This document shows, one piece after another, positions 8,768-19,857 of a DNA stretch of 64,000 nt; within the stretch, counting starts at the first letter, position 1, and each line of letters opens with the position of its first letter. The notes beneath the pieces are model-generated. The model saw only the letters and a list, made by a program, of their open reading frames with translations, made no database searches and was not told the origin of the DNA. The position numbers and the translations under genes were made by a program. The DNA comes from Aplectana chamaeleonis (taxonomy: Eukaryota; Nematoda; Chromadorea; Rhabditida; Cosmocercidae), in contig JAPDOI010000358.1 of the NCBI GenBank assembly GCA_029168955.1, positions 372,001-436,000 of the forward strand, read 5' to 3'.

Positions 8768-11700
8768 CTCTGGCATTTTATCGGCATACTCCGCGGGACC
8801 AATTGCGGGTACATCCGTAACTCTACGGCCGGGGTGGTCCCCATTATGGTAGCGCGGGGTGTCCGATCGGCGGATACGCGTTGCGAGCCGCACGCATCGC
8901 TTCCTCTCGCGGGTGACCCGATTTGATTAAAGGCAGCTGCAGGCTTCCCTCCTTTGTTCGTTAATAGATTAACAAAGGTGTTTGTGAATTGCTTGTTCTT
9001 GTACCACTGAAGAACTGAAACCTCTCCATCCAATTGTCACATCCCAATGCTGCTGTGATGGCAAGAAATGTCCAAAAAGCTTTATTTACAAACCAATCCA
9101 CACACCATTTCAGTTGGAATTCAAAACCTTTACGAATTCATTCAATATTATGATCACTATTTCATTATTATCACATAGAGAAATTATACAGCTACCAATG
9201 TCACCACTGATCACTACTGTCACATTAGGCTTGAATGAAATAGGTAAAGAAACATGATGAAGTAGTGAGGATAAGACACAAAATACTTGGAAAAGGCAGA
9301 AAACAGACACAACAAATAATTGTACAGTTACTACAATCTATAATATATCCATTCAAATACTTATATATCCACTGTCATCTACAAAGGTACTGCTCATGTA
9401 CACAACGGAGAAACTCCAAGAACAACGACAGCTTTTAAAAAACCCAAGAAGAATTCAAAGAGAAATTTCGCAATATTGGATTTTCTCAGCAAATTAATGC
9501 AAACCACGTATTAATTAAAAGCCTGAGACGCAATTATTGCGAGAAGTTGACACGTGGAATGTAATCACAACCGCAAATATCTATAAGGCACAATCAAGAG
9601 ATGAAAATTTAAATTAAAAATCATGTATTAAATGAATTACAGGGGAAAAATCGTCGCTGTTCCCAAATCTGTGTCCACAGTCCTTTCTCGTTGACATGCG
9701 TCTCACCGTTACCATCACCCAAACGGGGCAGTCAACGATTGAAATAGTGAAGAAATCCATAGAAGCTCACCGTGCATTCGACATGAGTGAAGTAGTCGCC
9801 TTCACTGTCCAAACGTTCAAACAAAGCTTTTTGGCTCGATTCTGCAATATAGATATCTGTTCGTAACCGAGTATCGAAGGTTGACAGTCCTGTCGTAGGA
9901 ACTTATATTTACATGTAGAGCTATTCAGCGAACTTTCTGACCATTGTGGAAGGATCCAATCGAGCCCCTCTCGCTCCTTCCTAAAAATCAAGTATCTGCA
10001 CAATAGTATGTTCAAAATAAGGACTTGTTTGAGAAATTACGGGGGAGAATCAATGTTGCGCTCCTGCTTCTATTCATATTTCATGAAAGAAACTTAACGA
10101 CTCAAACACCTCTTTTTCGTGGAAATGCATCAAACGGAATGTTGCGCTGCCGGCCTCTGTTTCATGACCCTCTTGTTTCTGGAGCAGGTCTAGCGATAAG
10201 TGTTCCCCCTTTTTAAATGGCCGTCCTTCCCATTGGCAAAGGTTCGGCAGATAATTAGCAGGTAATACAGCGACGCGATGCACAAGGTAAAGGTCAACAA
10301 ACGACCTTTGGAGAACGTGAAAGTAAGATAAAATGAAGCGGATTATATCCAGCTTCAGTTTCGCTGCTAAAATCGACAGCGTCACCTATTTTCTTCAACC
10401 CAGAGTGAAAAACTTACTAACGACTTCAAACTTTGCAATTTAAACTTAAGGCCAAAAGAACCTCAATTCACATCCTCATGCTGAACTAACAGTTCCACAG
10501 AAAAAGCGACGAAAAATAACTAACCAGTGTATCTAAGTACATCTAGATATGTACAGGCCATAAAACGGCCAATGTCTCACCGTCGACTGCGTACCACGCG
10601 CTGCGCGACCGCACGTGCGTCGGAAGCAGACGAGTTTTGGCCGCCGCGCGACGAGTTTCGGCCGCCGCGCGGCGGCCGAAATGTCGCGCGGCGGCCAAAA
10701 CTCGTCGCGCGGCGGCAAAACCCGTCTGCTTCCGACGCGCGTGCGGTCGCGCAGCGCGTGGTACCCAGTCGACGGTGAGACATTGGCCGTTTTATGGCCT
10801 GTAGGAGGGTCACACCAGAGGAATTTCTGAAATGGTATTCCATAGAGCACAAAACGGGAAACACGATAAGCGAAGTGACGAAAATGAAGGTAAGAATGAA
10901 AAGGAGTACAATAGTCACCGCCAAGTCAAAGAGTGCGTTCAATTGGATTCGAGCCAAGGGACGCGCTTTTTGGTCCCGCGGATCCTCCGAAATGAGCTCC
11001 GCCCACAAATCCTGGCGGGGGTAGACGCGCGCAGGAGTCAATGCACCGAATGCACCCAAATTTTGCACGGCTGCCCCGCTCTGAATGCCAGCTCTGACAG
11101 CCTTCGTTAGCGAAGGCGTTGAGCATCCCGTTGATCGAAAACAGCACATACGAACGCCGTCAAAAACGATTGAGTGAACGGGATGCTAAACGACTGATGA
11201 CGTCACAGAAGGGACGGGGCAACCCTCCGACGGCGAACGCAATGCTCCCCGCTTTGCGAAACGGGTCACCGAACGGGATGCTAAACCACGAGACAAAATC
11301 GATAACGCCATACACGCCACTTGCGCCCGTCCTACTCCTATGCCAACCGCTATACACTCACCTGGACCCTAGCCAAGTCTGCACTTTCTGTGCTCTCAAA
11401 AATCCATCAATTCTACGAATGCTCCGCCTCTTGCCTACTCCCAGGATAGAGCACTCATGTTGGAACAGGAGCAGCCAAGTGCAGGCACTCGCATTCCACT
11501 CAACTCGAAGGCAGAGCCCGAGGAGTGCAAACTTGACAATGGAATGAATCGGTCTAGCCCCACCCCGAGACGGCTCGTATGTACCGCTGGTTTGATTTTG
11601 GCTTCAACGTTACGTCGGTGCCTTCGTCTGGCGGCACTGCGCACGCGACCCAACACGCATTGACTAACGCCATCTCCGATTCCGAGCTCCGCCTACTGAT

Positions 11701-11778
11701 TCTCCAAATCGGCGACCCTCCGACCCAAAATTTCCCGAATCTCTTACGGGGTCGCAAACGAGTTTTTGCCAGAGAGAG
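8768..11778. mobile_element. 3.0-kb TA-flanked element nested in M2
   Basis: M2 sequence breaks after GTTTCCGCTA and resumes at TAGGGCTCAGCTGCGAACC. The intervening DNA has imperfect inverted ends (CTCTGGCATTTT, and TTTTTGCCAGAGAGAG on the right) and a TA on each side. Inside, 9040-10500 is AT-rich with no recognisable gene. 10229-10262 is the empty-site relative of the M1 insertion point. 10554-10801 is a GC-rich hairpin MITE, and 10900-11760 is GC-richer DNA with only short frames. No transposase is recognisable, so the type is uncertain. Confidence 0.55.
10554..10801. mobile_element. 248-bp GC-rich hairpin MITE with TA duplication
   Basis: The whole unit is one near-perfect palindrome centred at about 10677. 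The ends are CAGGCCATAAAACGGCCAAT (10554) and its complement (to 10801), flanked by TA on both sides. The centre is rich in CGGCCGCCGCGCG. The open frames in all registers are palindrome artefacts. TA duplication suggests movement by a Tc1/mariner-type transposase. Confidence 0.8.
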
Positions 11779-11915
11779 TAGGGCTCAGCTGCGAACCGTA
11801 CAAGTTCCAACTTTTCCACTACTTTATATAGCCGTTTACTTCATTTTAATATAATTCGAGTTCAGATATCAGTTCAATCACTTCTATTCACCTTGAAATG
11901 CTCTGAACTCAATTG

Positions 11916-11938
11916 TGGTGAGCGCGAAGCGCTCACCA
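11916..11938. repeat. Perfect small hairpin
   Basis: TGGTGAGCGC, loop GAA, GCGCTCACCA. It lies at the left edge of the block inserted into M2. The GAA loop is the same as in the satellite at 6780-8245. Confidence 0.6.
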
Positions 11939-12439
11939 GATTTGGCTTTGATTCGCCTTCGCGCAACCCACTGATCTCAGTATCAGGGTCCAGAGTAAAC
12001 GTAGGAAGACCGTTCTTTTTGCATTTAATACACTTTAGAAAGGTGAATAACTGTTCAAAAAAATGGTCCGGAATGGTTACCTGAGATTCGAGAAAAAGTG
12101 TCAAAACCACGTCATTTTGGTCGAAAAAATGTTCATCTCCTTTTTTTTTCAGTTGGCGTTCACGATCTTGTTGGAACACTTATCGTTGAGCTAGAGAGCT
12201 CATTTTTGGCCAGGAAGCTGGTTTTGTTTGTACCTAGCTCCTGTCAAATTTTGAAGTTGGTAGCTCAATTTTTGCGGAACCTCAAAATTGAGGGTAAAGA
12301 AAGACAAAAACACGGAAACATGTTATTAAAAACCAACCCACGTTTGCTCATTCGTAAAAATGAACTAGTGAAATAAACACCGTTACTGATAAGCTATTGC
12401 TCAGGTTTTGACGGGGCAACGCTTCAATCAATACGGCGG

Positions 12440-14740
12440 GATCTCGGAAGTACTTTTTGAAACGCCGCACGGTGTGACTCAGAAGTGCGCCACAGAACGC
12501 CGTAGATACTGTGCGGGACCCCAGCAGGAGTGCGAAAGACGTCGTAGAACATGTGTGTGACCAAAGTAGGAGTGCGCCGGACGCCGTAGAAAGTGTGCGG
12601 GACCCAAGTGGGTGTGCGCAGAACGCCGTAGAAAGTGTGTGAGACCCAAATGGGTGTGCGCAGAACGCCGTAAAAAGTTTGCGCGACCCAAGTGGGAGTG
12701 CGCCGGATCGCAGAAATTGTGCGGGACCCAAATGGGTGTGCGCAGAATGCCCTAGAAAGTGTGTGGGACCCAAATGAGAGTGCGCCGGACGCCGTAGAAA
12801 GTGTGCGGGACCCAAGTGGGAGTGTGCCGGACGCCGTAGAAAGTGCGCGGGACCCAAATGAAAGGGCGCCGGACGCCGTAGAAAGTGTGCGGGACCCAAA
12901 TGGGTGTGCGCAGAACGCCCTAGAAAGTGTGTGGGACCCAAATGAGAGTTCGCCGGACGCCGTAGAAAGTGTGCTGGACCCAAATGAGAGTACGCCGGAC
13001 GTCGTAAAAAGTGTGCGGGACCCAAATGAGAGTGCGCCGGACGCCGTAGAAAGTGTGCGGGACCCAAATGGGGGTGCGCAGAACGCCCTAGAAAGTGTGT
13101 GGGACCCAAATGAGAGTTCGCCGGACGCCGTAGAAAGTGTGCTGGACCCAAATGAGAGTACGCCGGACGTCGTAGAAAGTGTGCGGGACCCAAATGAGAG
13201 TGCGCCGGACGCCGTAGAAAGTGTGCGGGACCCACATGGGAGTGCGCCGGACGCTGTAGAAAGTGTGCGGGACCCAAATGGGAGTGCGCCGGACGCCGTA
13301 GAGAGTGTGCGGGACCCAAATGGGTGTGCGCAGAACGCCCTAGAAAGTGTGTGGGACCCAAATGAGAGTGCGCCGGACGCTGTAGAAAGTGTGCGGGACC
13401 CAAATGGGAGTGCGCCGGACGCCGTAGAGAGTGTGTGGGACCCAAATGAGAGTGCGCCGGACGCCGTAGAAAGTGTGCGGGACCCAAATGAGAGTGCGCC
13501 GGACGCCGTAGAAAGTGTGCGGGACCCACGTGGGAATGCGCCGGACGCCGTAGAAAGTGTGCGGGACTCAAATGGGTGTGCGCAGAACGCCGCAGTAAAT
13601 GTGTGGGACCCAAATGGTTGTGCGCAGAACGCCGCAGAAAGTGTGCGGGACCCAAATGGGTGTGCGCAGAACGCCCTAGAAAGTGTGTAGAACCCAAATG
13701 ATAGTGCGCCGGACGCCGTAGAAAGTGTGCGGGACCCAAATGAGAGTGCGTCGGACGCCGTAGAAAGTGTGCGGGACTCACGTGGGAGTGCGCAGAACGC
13801 CGCAGAAAGTGTGCGGGACCCAAGTGGGAGTGCGCCGGACGCCGTAGAGAGTGTGCGGGACCCAAATTGGTGTGCGCAGAACGCCGTAGAAAGTGTGCGG
13901 GACCCAAATGGGTGTGCGCAGAATGCCCTAGAAAGTGTGTGGGACCCAGTTGAGAGTGAGCCGGACGCCGTAGAAAGTGTGCGGGACCCAAACTGGTGGG
14001 CGCAGAACGCCGTAGAAAGTGTGCGGGGCCCTAGTGGGAGTGCGCCGGACGGCGTAGAGAGTGTGCGGGACCCAAATGGGTGTGCGTAGAACGCCGTAGA
14101 AAGTGTGCGGGACCCAAATGTGTGTGCGCAGAACGCCGTAGAAAGTGTGCGGGACCCAAATGGGTGTGCGCAGAACGCCCTAGAAAGTGTGTGGGACCCA
14201 AATGAGAGTGAGCCGGACGCCGTAGAAAGTGTGCGGGACCCAAACGAGAGCGCGCCGGACGCCGTAGAAAGTGTGCGGAACCCAAATGGGTGTGCGCAGA
14301 ACGCCCTAGAAAGTATGTGGGACCCAAAGGAGGGTGCGCCGGACGCCGTAGGAGGTGTGCGGGACCCAAGTGGGAGTGCGCCGGACGCCGTAGAAAGTGT
14401 GCGGGACCCAAATGGGTGTGCGCAGAACGCCCTAGAAAGTGTGTGGGACCCAAATGAAAGTGCGCCGGACGCCGTGAAAGTGCCGAACCCAAATGGGTGT
14501 GCGCAGAACGCCGTAGAAAGTGTGCAGGACATCAGTGGGAGTGTGCAAGATGTAACAGAATGTGCGCAGGACATTAGTGGGAGTGTGCAGGACTATAGTG
14601 GGAGTGTGCAGCACCTTATAGAAAGTGTGTAGGACATCAGTGGAAGGGTGCAGGACATCCCAGTGGGCGTGTGCAGGACGTCATCGAAAGTTCGCAGGCT
14701 ATCAGCTGGAGTGCGCAGGACGTCATAGAAGAGGGGGCAG
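12440..14740. repeat. 42-bp minisatellite, about 50 units
   Basis: The basic unit GTGTGCGGGACCCAAATGAG continues AGTGCGCCGGACGCCGTAGAAA, 42 bp in all. An alternative second half (GGTGTGCGCAGAACGCC) makes an 84-bp higher-order pattern. Because 42 is divisible by three, reading frames stay open on both strands (up to 716 codons on minus and 332 on plus). On plus the peptide repeat is VRDPNESAPDAVES. Synonymous-looking and frame-neutral changes are not enriched by eye, and there is no promoter or splice signal, so I treat it as non-coding. A related array with CCATAGAAA and GGACCCATGTAAG units is at 50955-51875. The last units (after 14520) decay. Confidence 0.9.
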
Positions 14741-14822
14741 GACATCAGTGGGTTCTACTTTCATCTAACACCACCAAGCATAAATCATGTTAGAAAGGAA
14801 ACCTTTAGAAAAAATGAATGAA

Positions 14823-15457
14823 ATTCCTGAAAGTTTAGGTTCCTGGCAAAAGTAAAGATTTGGCATGGCCATAGAAATATACTCAGTTAAGAAGGAAAAT
14901 AAAGAAAAAATGAGAAAAGGTTTTGAAATATTCCTGAGAACGATTTGGCGTAGAATAATTTGTTTAGCAGGAAATGAAGTGAAATAGTTGAAAGTATGAT
15001 TTGGCAGTCGAGTTTGAACCAACTATTGATACGAGTTGTGCAAAACGAGAGATCGCCTTGTCTGTGCTTATCCGTAGAACATATCAAAGCGAAATCACGC
15101 GTGTTGATTTTACTTCACCTAATACGTGATGACCGCCGCATTACAGCTCCCGATAAAATTTTGATGCTTCCCATTTCACGCGTGATTTCGCTTTGATATG
15201 TTCTACGGATAAGCACAGACAAGGCGATCTCTCGTTTTGCACAACTCGTATCAATAGTTGGTTCAAACTCGACTGCCAAATCATACTTTCAACTATTTCA
15301 CTTCATTTCCCGCTAAACAAATTATTCTACGCCAAATCGTTCTCAGGAATATTTCAAAACCTTTTCTCATTTTTCTTTATTTTCCCTTCTTAACTGAGTA
15401 TATTTCTATGGCCATGCCAAATCTTTACTTTTGCCAGGAACCTAAACTTTCAGGAAT
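14823..15457. mobile_element. 635-bp foldback, 280-bp arms
   Basis: The left arm 14823-15103 and right arm 15178-15457 are inverted copies, about 98 percent alike, around a 74-bp loop. Arm ends read ATTCCTGAAAGTTTAGGTTC, inner ends CACGCGTGATTTCGC. M2 resumes immediately after the right arm with CAATCAGTGTTTTCGG. The left side abuts the minisatellite block. Confidence 0.85.
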
Positions 15458-16640
15458 CAATCAGTGTTTTCGGTTTTGTTTACAAAATAAAAACATGTTA
15501 TTCTATTTCTCAGATATCCGAATGGACTGATAAGTACCAAGACTCGACTGCTATTACGCTATGATCGTCAGATACTCTGCTAAAACCGAGGAATTAGGCT
15601 CTAGTCGTCCAATATTCTCCTGAAGTGTCAGATATTCTGCTGGAACCTATTCATATCTAGCTATGATCGTCAGATATTCCGCTACAAACCGCTATTACTG
15701 TTCTAATCGTCAGATGTTCCACTCTAGTCTTCGATTAATCGCTAACATATATTGAATTCTATCAGCACACAGCTACGATCGTCAGATATTTTGCTAAAAT
15801 CGCCAGATATTCTACTTATATTCTAATCATCAGTTACTTTGCCACCACCAACACCTGTTCAGCTAATACCTACTGACGTTGACAAGCACTGTTGTCTCCA
15901 TCAATCATCTGGCTCTCTCTGCCACGATGGAGTACCACTGTCCGGGACCCACTTAGACCTCCTGCTAGTAGATTCCTTGCCTACTTTCTCACCGTTAACC
16001 TATCACATCAGCATTCATTGCGCTTGTGGTAATTCAATGGTGACAAAGGAAGCGGGAACCCCCTTCCAGGAGGTCTGCATGAGTGCCAGTATTCCATCTC
16101 TTGGCTACCTTTTCATCCCATTCCTCCTAACGGCAAACTCATCAGTTAGCTTTAGTTGATTTCACTAGATTTGTGCTATGTGAATCAACCAGGGCTTATT
16201 GGTAGTTGCGTGCCATGAGCACTGTAACCAGAAATACGCATCGAATGCGATACTGAGGTGAGAAACAACATGTGAGTGATTTCGCAATGTAAATCTGCCC
16301 AGGAGCCTGGGTTTTCGCAATCCGTGAGCTACTTCGGTTCAGACGGTCAGCAAATATAATTTTTCCCATTTTTATATCGCTTTCTTGTTCAGCATAAATG
16401 ATTGAAATCTATGCATCCTTTTGTCGAGCCTACCGCTTTTGTTTTGTATTGGAATTCAAAACGGAACGGAATGATGAATATCTAGCATCGGTGTAATAGC
16501 GAAACGAGTGTGAGCGCAGGAGAAAAGGTGCTCCAAGGCGAGATACAGTAATACGCGAATCTATCCAACGGCGACACCCCCTCATGGTCCCGCGGGTGCC
16601 CAACAGCCAAATGTTTTCGTTGTATGTTTTCAATACAACG

Positions 16641-16964
16641 GTTTTCAATACATCCAATACAACGGTGTAGAGATTGTGTGGAACAGCAACTCTTCAGAAA
16701 GTTTTTTTGATGTCTGGTTAAAAACATTGTGTGCAGGAACACACTGCACAACCAACGCGACGCCACTATTTTTGCCCCGCGCGTCGCCCGATTCGAGTTT
16801 TGGCCAGAAAATCGGAGTGGGGTAAACGCGCGCTATAGTAAATGCACCCAATTCACCCAAATTTCTGGCGCGTCGACGCCCTCAATTGCCAGAGCCTATA
16901 TACTTTGGGTGCAATCATGGCGTAAGGGACAGGTAAACTCTGGAGCATATCTAAAGAGCTCTAT
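16641..16964. other. No gene seen
   Basis: A short triplication of CAATACAACGGT at 16630-16670 follows the M2 end. The rest (GCGCGTCGCCCG..., CACCCAAATTT) resembles the GC-richer DNA near 10970-11070 but encodes nothing recognisable. Confidence 0.45.
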
Positions 16965-17150
16965 CATCATCAGAGCGTTGTGCCATGGTGAAGTTCGATT
17001 CGTAAAAAAATTTTCTCTGCAAAAGGTTCATAATTTGTCCCTTTCTTACTTCTGCCATAGTTATGCATAGTCTTTTTACTTTAACAAAGAATCTCATTCA
17101 CTCCTCCTCCTTTATTTCCAAAATAAAGTCGTTGAATGAATGAATGAAAA
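16965..17150 (-). mobile_element. SINE or LINE tail with (ATTC)n and AACGACTTTATTT
   Basis: On the minus strand it begins with an ATTCATTCATTC run, then AACGACTTTATTTTGGAAATAAA, GAATGAGATTCTTTGTTAAAG and ATGCATAACTATGGCAGAAG. The same order is found on the plus strand at 35855-36320 and 63843-64000. Short length, several copies and a simple-repeat end suggest a retroposed tail. The parent LINE is not identified. Confidence 0.6.
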
Positions 17151-17416
17151 AAAGTAATGACTGGTGATAAGGATCTTTCGACGAAAGGCCACCGCTCGCT
17201 GCGGGCCATCATCGAACTTGGGAGCTCTTTCGATATGGCCAAGACCTTATGTTACTACAGTCGGTACGAATCGCACTGGCGCTTGTTTCCGTATTGAAGG
17301 CGTAGTTTGCGTTGGCGCAAGCTCGGTGCACATATCGGAGTTATTATAACAGTTTTCGGGGCAACTCGCCCCGTTGGTGAAAAACGCCCGTGATTATGGG
17401 GAAAGGGTTGAAACGG

Positions 17417-17578
17417 GTGGTGGCCATCGTGTATCAACGCCCCCGAGGAGGCGGGAGAAACGGGGGAGGAGCGAGGCTCCTGATTGGAGCTAGTCCGTGT
17501 TGCGTCCAATAAGGAGCCTCGCTCCTCCCCCGTTTCTCCCGCCTCCTCGGGGGCGTTGATACAAGATGGCCACCACCC
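17417..17578. mobile_element. Hairpin MITE, 73-bp arms
   Basis: Arms 17417-17490 and 17506-17578 are almost perfect complements (GGGTGGTGGCCATCGTGTAT and its complement). The inner part is GC-rich (AAACGGGGGAGGAGCGAGGC). Weaker matches of the outer GGTGGTGG...CGTGATGAG context recur at 34030 and 46040. Confidence 0.75.
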
Positions 17579-17615
17579 GGTTGAAACCGTGGGGTGGGTG
17601 AAAATTGCTCGTGGG

Positions 17616-17760
17616 TGTGGAAGCTCTAGTGGTTTTACATCCTGAACCGATCCTGTCTAAAAATCACCCATCCCATGCGGGCGGTCGCGACGCGTCGTGG
17701 TATTGCAGCACGCTTTCTCGCCGCTGCAGTGCTTTCTCTTGCCTTTTCTCAATCTATCGT
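17616..17760 (+). repeat. Repeat related in inverted orientation to 21290-21432
   Basis: TCTAAAAATCACCCATCCCA followed by TGCGGGCGGTCGCGACGCG here has its complement at 21365-21425. The pair flanks the Penelope-like element at 19858-20988. Such elements may carry terminal repeats, so these could be its ends, but other repeats lie in between. Confidence 0.45.
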
Positions 17761-17815
17761 TGGACAAGAGTTCGAATTCCACGAATCTCGTTCCTTTATA
17801 TAAAAAAACTGTAAA

Positions 17816-18520
17816 CGACTGGATAAATTGGTGAATTTTAGGAATGAGAGCCGTGACAATATCGAGAATCTGTCTTCCGGCCAGCGATACCTCTCACCTC
17901 GTCATGAGAATTTCATCGGCGAATAGTCAGCTTACTTAGAGTATTACGATGTACCATAGCTTAGTGTGATCGTCTTTATGCTCTTAGGTTGAGTGCGAAA
18001 AAAGCGGAATACGATGCTTCTGCTAGGTATTATTGACCTCCTCAATTGTGATGTATACTAACGAGCTCGCTGAATCACAATAATCACGCAAAAATTTCAA
18101 GCTCAATGTTTCCAAACCATGCGTCGGCTGAATGAATTGTGAGAATGCGGAGCCGGTTCAGACAACACATGAGATGGTCCTAGCAATATTTTTGCACCCA
18201 TCTCGAGGTTACGCCTATGCAGTTCTTCATGTCCTTCCTTTTTCCGGTAAACGAAAACATGAGGAATTCGGAAGGAATCACCTCATATTTACGGGCCCGA
18301 CCGAGAAAGTGAAGTTTGTCCTTATATGCCTGTTCAGCTCCCGAAATCTTCCTCAATAAAGTTTGACTAAAAATCTAACCGAAAGGCTATAGTATAGTGC
18401 CCAGGTGATTTCATAACACTACTGCTATAAAATCTCATACTGTAGACGTGATGGTATACTTGAACACAGGGTCCAGCAGACCGTTGTCCTATTCGTCCAA
18501 ACAGCTATGTTCCTACCTTG
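17816..18520. other. No gene seen
   Basis: Unique, AT-rich DNA with frames shorter than 90 codons and no recognised motif. Confidence 0.5.
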
Positions 18521-18830
18521 GTAATATACATTCGATCCGAATCAAAAAAAATTCAGCTACTCGGATCTCAAAAATCAAAGGTCTTGGATATCCGACTCGA
18601 ACGGATAGATTCAAAGTAACAGCATCAGATAATCCGAGTCATTTGGATAGAGAGGCCAAACGGATAGTCGAATTTCGGATTAATCCAAAAATTACGTTTT
18701 TTCGGTGACTCGAAATTGGGATCACTCGGATTTTGACGTTTTTTCGGTGAACCGGATTTTGAGTCATGGAAATTTTGGTTCATTCGGATGGAGATCCGAA
18801 AATGAGTGAGTCGGATCCAATGTATACTTG
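18521..18830. mobile_element. MITE rich in CGGAT motifs
   Basis: The ends TAATATACATTCGATCCGAA (18521) and the complement of TCGGATCCAATGTATACTTG (to 18830) form an imperfect inverted repeat. The inside repeats CGGAT and TCCGA many times, recalling the 909-1199 MITE. Confidence 0.5.
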
Positions 18831-18895
18831 GTAACCAGAATTCTCAAGAAAAATCCAGAGAAAACTCAAGAGATTTGAACTTGATCTCTGCATTC

Positions 18896-19619
18896 AAGAG
18901 CATCTCTGAGAGAATCCCCCGCGATCGTTCTCGGATAGAATCCCCTTGGTTTCTGGTAGGGGCCGAGAGGATACTAGCATGGAGCTATCGCTGAACGATC
19001 GCGAGAATCTGCCAGTCTCAAACCGAGAGCGTACCGCTCTCGTTCATCGATGCTCTATAGCGGAACCGTGAGGAATCGTGCCTGGGCCTATCACGGAACG
19101 ATCGCGAGATTCTACCAGCTTCAACCTGAGGGCAAGTCGTGTCTATAAATTGATGTATTCGGGTTGTTACATCGCGGAACCGCGATGAACCGAGTCCGGA
19201 ACTATCGCGGGACGGTCGCGAGATCCTGCCAGCCTCCACCCCTGATCGTACCGCATTCATTCCCTCTCGATGTTTCACCCGAGCGAGTGTTGCCTATCAG
19301 GTCAGCACGAAGCTATAAGGTATTGCCCTTGCCGTATTCCGTGCTGCTTTACAAATCTGCTCATCATGAGAACGTGGAACCGGGGGGAGACCATCACGGT
19401 ACCATTGCGGATCGCGACTGCACCACGGTTTTAGCGCGGTAAACCTCTAAACGATCGCGGTACCATCACGGTACGAGAACGAGAATGCCAACGGATGAGT
19501 CAATTGGGTAACTATCGTGGAACGAACGCGGATCGAGGAACTAGGGGGAGACGAACACGGTACTATCGCGGATCACGGGAGCATCACGGTACTAGCGCGA
19601 AAGATTCTCTCAGAGATAC
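18896..19619. mobile_element. TIR element with TCTCTGAGAGAATC ends
   Basis: TCTCTGAGAGAATC at 18896 is repeated inverted at 19604-19619. The inside has many variants of CGATCGCGAGATTCTRCCAG and ATCACGGTAC. A relative with similar ends is at about 54914-55793. No transposase. Confidence 0.5.
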
Positions 19620-19857
19620 ACCAAAATTTTCAATTTTGGTTGAACTTTTTTACGTTCTTCAAACATTGAGTTTTTTCGAGATTTTGGATCCCCCACCATT
19701 GTCCTTCGGGACTGCAACCGCTTGAAAATTTGAACGTTGCCTTCATTTTCAGAGAAAATCCTCGTTGCAGTTGCTTTTGTTTTCTCGAAAACCGAATGTC
19801 TACATCCCAAATCTATGCGACGATCCTATTTCTTCTGTGTTGTTTCAGCGGTGTTCG

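Larger units (their letters stand above)
8640..16640. mobile_element. Element M2: broken, inverted copy of M1
   Basis: Four blocks match M1 in inverted order. 8646-8767 matches the M1 right end, 11779-11912 matches M1 2780-2905, 15458-16360 matches M1 2010-2772, and 16370-16640 matches M1 500-790. The gaps between blocks are later insertions: the CTCTGGCA element (8768-11778) and the minisatellite/hairpin block (11913-15457). Where M1 carries a LINE and two MITEs (about 795-2010), M2 runs through without them near 16355, so M2 preserves the older state there. No flanking duplication is visible at the outer ends. Confidence 0.7.

Noticed and set aside
10577..11149. 190-codon minus-strand frame
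   Set aside because: Half of it is the GC-rich palindrome, and the remainder has no recognisable domain.
12348..14632. Very long frames (716, 547 and 332 codons) as genes
   Set aside because: All are translations of a 42-bp repeat, open on both strands because the period is a multiple of three; no start context, splice signal or domain.
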